Shown here piece by piece: positions 57,285 to 64,000 of a DNA stretch of 64,000 nt; positions within the stretch are counted from its first letter, which is position 1; each line of letters begins with the position of its first letter. The notes below the pieces were generated by a model. That model saw only the letters and a program-made list of their open reading frames with translations. It was not told the origin of the DNA and made no database searches. The translations under genes were made by a program, and so were the position numbers. The DNA is from Pectobacterium zantedeschiae (GTDB lineage: Bacteria > Pseudomonadota > Gammaproteobacteria > Enterobacterales > Enterobacteriaceae): NCBI RefSeq assembly GCF_004137795.1, contig NZ_NWTM01000001.1, forward strand, positions 981,229 through 1,045,228, read 5' to 3'.

Positions 57285-58991
57285 ATGGCTGTTGTTAACA
57301 AAAAGAATGTGAATAAAAATGCTCGTACATACTTTAACCCTTACCGATACCAATTAGTATGTGCTGGCATCGCGGTTTTCTTAGTGACTTTGCTTGTAAG
57401 GACAGCCGATTTACAAATAGTAAAACGCAAAATGCTCGAGCACGAAGCCGATTTACGCTCCCTGCGCACCACCGTTGTCACGGCCAGCCGGGGGACAATC
57501 ACCGATCGGAATGGAAATCCCTTAGCGGTGAGTGTGCCTTCCAAGGATATTATTGCCGACCCTGTCAGGGTTATTGAATCATCGCCAGATATTAAAAACC
57601 CCAAATGGCAATACCTCGCCTCCGTGCTAAATACGACACCTGACGAGATCTATCATGACATTCTGGAGCATCCCAAACGGCATTTTCTCTTTATTAAGAA
57701 GAATGTTGACCTGGAGACATCATCAGGCATAAACAATCTTCATCTTTCTGGCATCAGTGAAGAAGATGATGAAAAACGTTTTTACCCAGCGAGCGAAGCC
57801 GCCGCACCCTTGATCGGTATTGTGGGGGCTGAAAATGATGGTGTCGAAGGAATTGAGCATAGTTACAATGCTATCTTGCAAGGTGTATCAGGGAAGAAAA
57901 CCTACCGTCAGGATTCTCTGGGGCACCAGATTTCTGTCAGTAATGATGATGAGCCACCGCTCGCTCCACAAGTGCAGCTCAGTATCGACAGTTTTGAACA
58001 ATACGCCGTGTATACTGCCCTGAAAAGGGGCGTATTACTGAACAAGGCAGAGTCTGGCACAGCGGTATTGGTTAAAATCGAGACCGGCGAAATACTGGCT
58101 ATGGCATCCTATCCATCGTTTAATCCCAATAATTTTGCCACGGCTACGCCTGCAGAAATGCGAAATGTTGCCATTAATGACAGCTTTGAGCCGGGCTCAA
58201 CGGTCAAACCCCTTGTGGTATTGGCGGGTCTGGAACATCACATCATTCAACCCAACACGCTGCTGAATACTTCACCTTACCAGATTAACGGGCATTTAAT
58301 CCGTGACGTAGGCGTCTGGCCCCGCCTGACGATCACCGGGATCCTACAAAAGTCGAGTGATATAGGGGTTTCCCACATCGCTCTGGCCATGCCAGCGTCA
58401 GTACTGGTTAATCTGTATCATGACTTTGGTCTCGGTAAATCGACAAATCTTGGTCTGACCGGAGAAAGCGTGGGCTACTTTCCGCTTCACCGACAGCGCT
58501 GGAGCGATATTGAACGAGCAACGTTTTCGTTTGGATATGGACTGCGCGTGACTCCCCTGCAAATAGCGCGAGAATACGCAACGCTCGGAGCTTTTGGTTT
58601 TTATCGAAATCTATCAATCACCAAAGTGACTCCGCCGGTAACCGGGGTTCAGGTGGCAGATCCTGATACCGTCAGGACCGTCGTTCACATGATGGAAAGT
58701 GATGTACTTCCGGGGGGGACTGGGGTCAAGGCTGCCATTCCAGGTTACTGCATGGCAACAAAAACAGGAACGGCGGAAAAACTCGGGGAGAAGGGGAAAT
58801 ATGACGGTGGGTATGTTAACTACATGGCCGGTGTTGTTCCTGTGGCTCACCCAACACTCGCGTTAGTGGTGTTGGTAAACAACCCTACGGCTGGAGCCCA
58901 CTTTGGTGGTTCTGTGGCTGCGCCTATTTTTGGCGATATTCTGAAATCGGTGTTGCCGCATATGAATATTCCTCCCGATTGCCTGAAATGA
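57285..58991 (+). CDS. FtsI-like class B penicillin-binding protein, probably a second PBP3
   Basis: A 568-residue transpeptidase with an N-terminal membrane segment (LVCAGIAVFLVTLLVRTADL), a PBP dimer domain (ASRGTITDRNGNPLAV) and the transpeptidase domain. Active-site motifs: S305-T-V-K308 (FEPGSTVKP), S357-S-D359 and K493-T-G495. The family normally has SxN as the second motif (SSN in E. coli FtsI); here it is SSD. It lies outside the mraY-ftsI division cluster, so it is likely an accessory paralogue like Salmonella PBP3SAL, perhaps for acidic or host conditions. Monocistronic. Confidence 0.88.
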   Translation: MAVVNKKNVNKNARTYFNPYRYQLVCAGIAVFLVTLLVRTADLQIVKRKMLEHEADLRSLRTTVVTASRGTITDRNGNPLAVSVPSKDIIADPVRVIESSPDIKNPKWQYLASVLNTTPDEIYHDILEHPKRHFLFIKKNVDLETSSGINNLHLSGISEEDDEKRFYPASEAAAPLIGIVGAENDGVEGIEHSYNAILQGVSGKKTYRQDSLGHQISVSNDDEPPLAPQVQLSIDSFEQYAVYTALKRGVLLNKAESGTAVLVKIETGEILAMASYPSFNPNNFATATPAEMRNVAINDSFEPGSTVKPLVVLAGLEHHIIQPNTLLNTSPYQINGHLIRDVGVWPRLTITGILQKSSDIGVSHIALAMPASVLVNLYHDFGLGKSTNLGLTGESVGYFPLHRQRWSDIERATFSFGYGLRVTPLQIAREYATLGAFGFYRNLSITKVTPPVTGVQVADPDTVRTVVHMMESDVLPGGTGVKAAIPGYCMATKTGTAEKLGEKGKYDGGYVNYMAGVVPVAHPTLALVVLVNNPTAGAHFGGSVAAPIFGDILKSVLPHMNIPPDCLK

Positions 58992-59003
58992 TTTCGGCAT
59001 GCT

Positions 59004-59204
59004 TCAGAATCTTGGGATGATGAATAAGCATGCGAGGACTGTATGGGTGCTCCTGGTCAAAGAGACTAATAATAAGAGCTTAAGCTTCTTAGTCAGTAAG
59101 ACAGAAACAACACCACCGATTGCCCAGACAAGGATGACATGACTACCTCGCTGTGAGTATTTTTTCAACTTAAGCTCAACGGCCGTCTCGCCAGAGTTGT
59201 TCAT
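59004..59204 (-). CDS. Possible small membrane protein (66 aa)
   Basis: A minus-strand frame gives MNNSGETAVELKLKKYSQRG followed by a hydrophobic helix (SHVILVWAIGGVVSVLL) and a second hydrophobic stretch. The KLKKYSQRGSH segment looks like real protein. However, GAGAGG lies immediately next to the ATG, too close for a normal SD. No family recognised. Confidence 0.3.
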   Translation of the reverse strand: MNNSGETAVELKLKKYSQRGSHVILVWAIGGVVSVLLTKKLKLLLLVSLTRSTHTVLACLFIIPRF

Positions 59205-59259
59205 CCTCTCGTTTTGATGAAAAATCGTTATGTAAAAAAATACATAATGAGGCAGGTCG

Positions 59260-60183
59260 ATGGTTTCAGGAAAAATGAAGTACGGGATTTTGGCACTGAT
59301 GGTTTGTACACCAACAGTATTCGCACAAGATATCCGCGTCACTTATGCTGGCTCAATGGGTAAAGTGATGGATCAAGGTCTCGGTCCAGCCTTTAGTAAG
59401 GCTGAGAGCGGCGAATATCAAGGCCAAGGACAGGGTGCTTACGGCATGGCTCGTCTGTTAGCCAGCCACAAAATTGAGGCCGATGTATTTGTTTCTATCA
59501 ACCCAGGTCCAATGCAGATCCTGAAAGATGCTGGGCTGATTGACGAAGCGGTTCCCGTTGCCAGTACCAGCATGGTGCTTGCCTACAACCCGAAAGGCAA
59601 ATATGGCGAGCAGTTTGCCGAAGCCAGCAAGAAAAACGATGGTTCATGGCTAAACCTGCTGGCGAAGAAAGATATCAGTTTCGGGCGTACCGACCCGTAC
59701 GTCGATCCAAAAGGCCAGAACATCGTCTTTACCCTGATGTTGGCAGAAAAATATTATCAGCAGCCTGGCATCGCGATGAAGATTCTCGGCAGCCTACAAA
59801 ACCCACAGCAGACCCACCAGGAAGGTGGTCTGATATCGCGTCTTGAAAGCGGGCAGGTTGATGCCGCCGCTGGTTATGAAAGCGAAATTCGCTCCGCACA
59901 CCAGCCATACGTGGCGCTGCCGGATGAAATTAACCTGAGCAACCCGGCCATGGCGAAGCAGTGGTATGACACCGTAAGCTTCACCATCAAAGACAGCCAG
60001 GGCAAAGATCTGGTTCTGCATACTCAACCAATGGTGTTCTACGCAGCAGTGCTGAAAAATGCGCCTAACGGCATTGAGCAGGGGGAGAAATTCGTCAAAT
60101 TTATGCAGAGCGCTCAAGGTCAGGCTCTATTTAAACAATACGGCTACGCGGAGCCTAAAGGGGACAACCTATACGCTCGTTAA
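59260..60183 (+). CDS. ABC-type solute-binding protein (ModA/WtpA-like)
   Basis: A 307-residue periplasmic binding protein with signal peptide (MKYGILALMVCTPTVFAQD). Mature start IRVTYAGSMGKVMDQGLGPAF, with ADVFVSINPG, FGRTDPYVDPKGQN and DAAAGYESEIRS typical of the ModA/WtpA oxyanion-binding group. A molybdate/tungstate or related anion is inferred. ATG 59260 has GAGG at good spacing; ATG 59275, with AGGA four bases upstream, is an alternative. The permease frame begins at its stop codon. Confidence 0.83.
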   Translation: MVSGKMKYGILALMVCTPTVFAQDIRVTYAGSMGKVMDQGLGPAFSKAESGEYQGQGQGAYGMARLLASHKIEADVFVSINPGPMQILKDAGLIDEAVPVASTSMVLAYNPKGKYGEQFAEASKKNDGSWLNLLAKKDISFGRTDPYVDPKGQNIVFTLMLAEKYYQQPGIAMKILGSLQNPQQTHQEGGLISRLESGQVDAAAGYESEIRSAHQPYVALPDEINLSNPAMAKQWYDTVSFTIKDSQGKDLVLHTQPMVFYAAVLKNAPNGIEQGEKFVKFMQSAQGQALFKQYGYAEPKGDNLYAR

Positions 60184-60287
60184 GTCGTCCAGGCAGAATA
60201 GCTGGCTGGCTTTCCCTGCCTGCTATTCTCCTGCTGAGCATTCCGTTTATTACCCTGATTAGCGTAACTCCGTGGCACCATTTACAG

Positions 60288-60950
60288 TTGGCATGGCGAG
60301 ACGATAACGCCATTGCCGTGTCGATGGGGCTAGGCGGGCTAGCGCTCTGCATTACGGTTGCTATCGGCTTGCCCGTTTCCTGGTGGCTATCGCAGGCCAC
60401 CGGAAAATATCGATTGATAGGTGAGCTGCTAGTCATGATCCCACTGCTAACGCCACCACTGGCGATGGGGATCCTGCTGGTTTCTGCACTGGGGCCATAC
60501 GGGTTGTTCGGGTCGTGGGTATCAAAAATTGGAATTACGCTGGTCAACAACCCGGCGGCTTTTGTGTTGGCGCAAATATACGGCTCACTACCTTATTTCA
60601 TTGTGGTGGCACGCTCCGCATTTGCCACGGTGCCGAAAGATATCCTCGAGGCCGGTCAAACTCTTGGCGCATCAGCGTGGAACCGCTTTCGCTATCTAAC
60701 CCTGCCCATCGCCTTTCCCGGCTTGGCCTCCGCCGTAACCCTGGCATGGGTTCGCGCTGTCGGTGAGTTTGGCATTGTGATGATCTTTGCCTACTTCCCT
60801 CAAGGAATTCCCGTCAAGCTGTACACCAATCTACAAAATGACGGCGTGGATGCCGTGTATACGTTGTTATGGATGCTGCTTATTGTCACGCTCCCTCTGC
60901 CCATGATGTGCTTTGCACTGGGGAGACGCAACGCGGAGAAGCGGCGTTGA
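60288..60950 (+). CDS. ABC transporter permease, N-terminus encoded upstream without a normal start codon
   Basis: From TTG 60288 this gives 220 residues of a ModB/WtpB-type inner-membrane permease with the EAA loop (ILEAGQTLGASAWNRFRYLTLP). Coding sequence in the same frame clearly begins earlier, near 60180 (SRPGRIAGWLSLPAILLLSI), and includes the first membrane helix, but between the in-frame stop at 60156 and 60288 there is no ATG, GTG or TTG. The true start may have been lost by a small deletion at the TAAGTCGTCC junction with the binding-protein gene. No ABC ATPase gene follows. Confidence 0.8.
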   Translation: MAWRDDNAIAVSMGLGGLALCITVAIGLPVSWWLSQATGKYRLIGELLVMIPLLTPPLAMGILLVSALGPYGLFGSWVSKIGITLVNNPAAFVLAQIYGSLPYFIVVARSAFATVPKDILEAGQTLGASAWNRFRYLTLPIAFPGLASAVTLAWVRAVGEFGIVMIFAYFPQGIPVKLYTNLQNDGVDAVYTLLWMLLIVTLPLPMMCFALGRRNAEKRR

Positions 60951-60996
60951 TTCGTTACGGGACATTTATGAGATGGAATGAGACACCATGAAACGA

Positions 60997-61022
60997 AAAA
61001 TCCACGCAACTGCGTGGATTTT
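60997..61022. terminator. Bidirectional terminator between the permease and ychF
   Basis: AAAATCCACGC, an AACT loop, then GCGTGGATTTT form a perfect stem flanked by A/T runs on both sides. It serves the convergent permease and ychF transcripts. Confidence 0.88.
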
Positions 61023-61079
61023 ATGGGTTTGTTAGCCTTCATGCTATGCAGTGAGATCCCATGAGACAACAAAATCAAA

Positions 61080-62171
61080 TTAGACGTTGAACAAGAAGTT
61101 CATCACGTCGCCATCTTTTACGATGTACTCTTTGCCTTCTGAACGCATTTTCCCAGCTTCTTTCGCGCCTTGTTCACCTTTGTAGGTGATGAAGTCTTCA
61201 TAAGCGATAGTCTGTGCGCGGATGAATCCTTTTTCGAAGTCGGTATGAATTTTACCCGCTGCCTGTGGGGCAGTGGCGCCGACAGGGATTGTCCATGCGC
61301 GAACTTCTTTCACACCAGCGGTGAAGTAGGTTTGCAGGTTCAGCAGTTCATAACCTGCACGGATAACGCGGTTCAAACCAGGTTCTTCCAGACCTAATTC
61401 AGCCATAAATTCTTCACGATCGGCATCATCCAGCTCTGCAATGTCTGATTCTACGGCGGCACAGACGGCTACGACGACAGAACCTTCAGCGGCGGCGATT
61501 TCACGCACTTTATCGAGGTATGGGTTATTCTCAAAACCGTCTTCGTTGACGTTGGCGATGTACATCGTTGGTTTAAGCGTCAAGAAGCTCAGGTAACGGA
61601 TCGCTGCTTTATCATCGTCGCTTAAATCCAGAGAACGCAGCATGCCAGCGTTTTCCAACTGCGGTAAGCATTTCTCCAGTGCCGCCAGTTCAGCTTTAGC
61701 ATCTTTATCGCCGCCTTTGGCTCTCTTCTGCACACGATGAATGGCGCGTTCGCAGGTGTCGAGGTCAGACAGAGCCAGTTCAGTGTTGATTACTTCGATG
61801 TCATCGGCCGGATCAACTTTATTATTGACGTGGATGATGTTGTCGTTTTCGAAGCAGCGTACAACGTGGCCAATGGCTTCCGTTTCACGGATGTTGGTCA
61901 GAAACTGGTTACCCAAACCTTCACCTTTGGACGCGCCTTTTACCAACCCCGCGATATCAACAAATTCCATAGTGGTAGGAAGGATACGCTGCGGCTTAAC
62001 GATTTCAGCCAGCTTGTCCAGACGTGGATCGGGCATTGGCACGACGCCAGTGTTCGGCTCGATGGTACAAAACGGGAAGTTGGCCGCTTCGATGCCGGCT
62101 TTGGTCAACGCATTGAACAGAGTGGATTTACCGACGTTAGGCAGCCCAACGATACCGCATTTGAATCCCAT
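61080..62171 (-). CDS. ychF: YchF (EngD), OLA1-family ATPase
   Basis: A 363-residue TRAFAC P-loop protein. G1 is GLPNVGKS at 9-16, with [11 protein letters not shown] and [16 protein letters not shown]. The central coiled coil covers about 130-200, and the C-terminal TGS-like domain is [14 protein letters not shown]. YchF proteins hydrolyse ATP rather than GTP, bind ribosomes and regulate stress responses. It follows pth on the same strand, as in E. coli. Confidence 0.97.
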   Translation of the reverse strand: MGFKCGIVGLPNVGKSTLFNALTKAGIEAANFPFCTIEPNTGVVPMPDPRLDKLAEIVKPQRILPTTMEFVDIAGLVKGASKGEGLGNQFLTNIRETEAIGHVVRCFENDNIIHVNNKVDPADDIEVINTELALSDLDTCERAIHRVQKRAKGGDKDAKAELAALEKCLPQLENAGMLRSLDLSDDDKAAIRYLSFLTLKPTMYIANVNEDGFENNPYLDKVREIAAAEGSVVVAVCAAVESDIAELDDADREEFMAELGLEEPGLNRVIRAGYELLNLQTYFTAGVKEVRAWTIPVGATAPQAAGKIHTDFEKGFIRAQTIAYEDFITYKGEQGAKEAGKMRSEGKEYIVKDGDVMNFLFNV

Positions 62172-62300
62172 GTTTATATCACCTTAAATAACTTATTAAT
62201 CAGGCAATTACTTTATTTTGCCTGTCAGAATGGAAATATTTCGGCCGATTATACACGGAATGGCGATTTATCTCGATCTACCATCCGCATTCTGACCAGA

Positions 62301-62888
62301 TTATGCCGCTTTGAAGGCGTGTAAGCGGTTCATCGCTTTTATCATGTCTTCTTTCATCAGAATTTCTGTGCAGCGCACAGCTTCATCAATGGCTCCGTCG
62401 ATTAACGTCTGCTCACTCATCGGCGGTTTACCTAGCACAAAACCGGTCACTTTGTTTTTATCACCTGGGTGGCCAATTCCAATGCGTAAACGATGGAAAT
62501 TCGGGTTATTACCCAATTTACTGATGATGTCTTTCAATCCGTTGTGACCGCCGTGCCCACCACCTAGCTTAAGTTTGGCAATCCCTGGTAATAAATCCAG
62601 TTCATCATGTGCGATCAGAATTTCATCAGGCTGAATGCGGTAGAAGGTGGCCATTGCCGCGACAGCTTTTCCACTCAGATTCATGAATGTAGTGGGAACC
62701 AGCAGGCGTACATCTTGCCCAGCCAGATTTAGACGGGCTGTGTAACCGAAAAATTTGCTTTCTTCTTTCAGCGGCTGGCGGTAAGACTCAGCCAGACGAT
62801 CGACAAACCAGGCGCCTGCATTATGACGAGTTGCGGCATATTCCGCGCCAGGATTAGCCAGACCGACAATTAATTTAATGCTGCTCAC
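62301..62888 (-). CDS. pth: Peptidyl-tRNA hydrolase
   Basis: A 195-residue enzyme that releases tRNA from prematurely dropped peptidyl-tRNA. Active-site residues N12 and H22 lie in [17 protein letters not shown], with the catalytic Asp in LIAHDELDL and [12 protein letters not shown]. Essential housekeeping gene. First of the pth-ychF pair, 129 bases apart. Confidence 0.97.
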   Translation of the reverse strand: MSSIKLIVGLANPGAEYAATRHNAGAWFVDRLAESYRQPLKEESKFFGYTARLNLAGQDVRLLVPTTFMNLSGKAVAAMATFYRIQPDEILIAHDELDLLPGIAKLKLGGGHGGHNGLKDIISKLGNNPNFHRLRIGIGHPGDKNKVTGFVLGKPPMSEQTLIDGAIDEAVRCTEILMKEDMIKAMNRLHAFKAA

Positions 62889-63200
62889 GGTATATTCCAG
62901 ATTACGTGCTTAAACTTACGTAGGGTAGTGTGATAACGAAAGCGCTAGTTTACACACCGAGTGCTAGATAGCCAAATCTCGGTATTGGAATGTGCATGTA
63001 CTGTTATTTGTTTAGTAATGTGATTATTCATATTTTTGTCTATTTGTTTGTTTAAACGTAAAAAAACATTAATCATTCCTTTTATCTGTGATCCCTCCCG
63101 CAATCATGTGGCAGCGTTATTGTCTATAATTACATCAATAATAAAAAGTAAACGGTAATGGCACTCCGATTCATCCACTGAATTAATCTGGAGGTGGCAG
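62889..63200. other. Divergent pth-ychH promoter region
   Basis: About 310 AT-rich bases between divergent pth and ychH. It should hold both promoters; no specific operator was recognised. Confidence 0.5.
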
Positions 63201-63470
63201 ATGAAACGCAAAAACGTGGCAGCATTAGGTAATGTGTTGATGGGGCTCGGTATGATTCTGATGATTGGTGGTATTGGTTTCTCCATCGCCAGTCAGTTTC
63301 CTAAGCTGAATGTTCCTGAATATATGACTTACATTGATCTGGTTGGGATCTTCTCTGGTGCAATATTTTGGTTGGTAGGGGCACGTATTAGCGGGCGTGA
63401 AGAAGTCGCAGACCGTTATTGGTGGGTTAAACACTTTGATAAGCGTTGCCGCCGCCAGCATCACCCATAA
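63201..63470 (+). CDS. ychH: YchH family stress-induced membrane protein
   Basis: An 89-residue inner-membrane protein with two membrane helices (VLMGLGMILMIGGIGFSIAS; DLVGIFSGAIFWLVGARI) and a basic C-terminus. It matches YchH/DUF2583, which in E. coli sits between pth and prs and responds to stress. GGAGGTGGCAG precedes the start. Gene order here (prs, ychH, pth, ychF) is the enterobacterial one. Confidence 0.93.
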   Translation: MKRKNVAALGNVLMGLGMILMIGGIGFSIASQFPKLNVPEYMTYIDLVGIFSGAIFWLVGARISGREEVADRYWWVKHFDKRCRRQHHP

Positions 63471-63495
63471 TCATTAATGAAAATTGAACAACAGA

Positions 63496-63526
63496 GCCGC
63501 TGTAGCCTCGCTATGGCGGTTTTTTC
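63496..63526 (+). terminator. Intrinsic terminator after ychH
   Basis: GCCGCTGTAGC, a CTC loop, then GCTATGGCGG followed by TTTTTT. Confidence 0.85.
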
Positions 63527-63550
63527 GTTTTTTATAGCGATAAAAACGCT

Positions 63551-63583
63551 ATAAATAAGAAAGCCACCTTGTTACAGGTGGCT
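63551..63583 (-). terminator. Terminator of prs
   Basis: On the minus strand AGCCACCT..AAGGTGGCT forms a stem with TTCTTATTTAT after it, 42 bases beyond the prs stop. Confidence 0.75.
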
Positions 63584-63624
63584 CCATCATAATCGTTTGC
63601 GATCGGATAACCGATCAGCAGCGA

Positions 63625-64000
<376 letters not shown>

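Overview
The window is a stretch of chromosome from a plant-associated soft-rot enterobacterium, most likely Pectobacterium. This is inferred from an AscG/AscF/AscB aryl-beta-glucoside operon, an exported GH28 polygalacturonase, an enterobacterial ychF-pth / ychH / prs block and a large type VI secretion (T6SS) locus. No tRNA, rRNA, CRISPR array, insertion sequence or phage gene was seen.

Layout. (1) 1-3.1 kb: the tail of an unidentified gene, a small orphan ORF, an inverted-repeat intergenic element and an exported M28 aminopeptidase fused to an autotransporter barrel. (2) 3.1-7.5 kb: divergent ascG and ascFB, with a palindromic operator between them. (3) 7.6-16 kb: accessory genes, namely an inositol-monophosphatase-family phosphatase, a VOC protein, a zinc-starvation COG0523 GTPase behind a Zur-like box, a two-gene RNA repair cassette (HD-Pnk plus RNA ligase) behind a long GC-rich leader, an exported protein and an MBL-fold hydrolase. 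(4) 16.8-43.5 kb: a complete T6SS. In order: lipoprotein, tssJ, K, L, M, tagF, tssA, B, C, hcp, a muramidase/LprI-type effector-immunity pair, tagH, a PP2C phosphatase, a periplasmic protein, tagJ, tssE, F, G, H, a Ser/Thr kinase and an SH3-like exported protein. (5) 43.7-55.7 kb: T6SS payload island with vgrG, a DUF2169 adaptor, a DUF4150/PAAR-like lipase, three ankyrin-type immunity paralogues, an Rhs toxin with its immunity gene, and a frameshifted symE. (6) 55.8-61 kb: polygalacturonase, a second FtsI-like penicillin-binding protein, and a solute-binding protein with an ABC permease that lacks both a normal start codon and an ATPase partner. (7) 61-64 kb: housekeeping ychF, pth, ychH and the 3' part of prs.

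How it fits together. All thirteen core Tss proteins are present, plus a TagH/phosphatase/kinase threonine-phosphorylation switch. Three payloads are visible: a muramidase (immunity: exported LprI-family protein), a GxSxG lipase (immunity: ankyrin lipoproteins) and an Rhs C-terminal toxin (immunity: the following small gene). The payload genes show modular toxin swapping, immunity duplication, an apparent chimeric immunity gene, loss of a lipobox cysteine and decayed immunity remnants. Outside the T6SS, the most unusual items are the RNA repair cassette with its structured leader, and the COG0523 GTPase lying between two direct copies of a neighbouring gene's 3' end.
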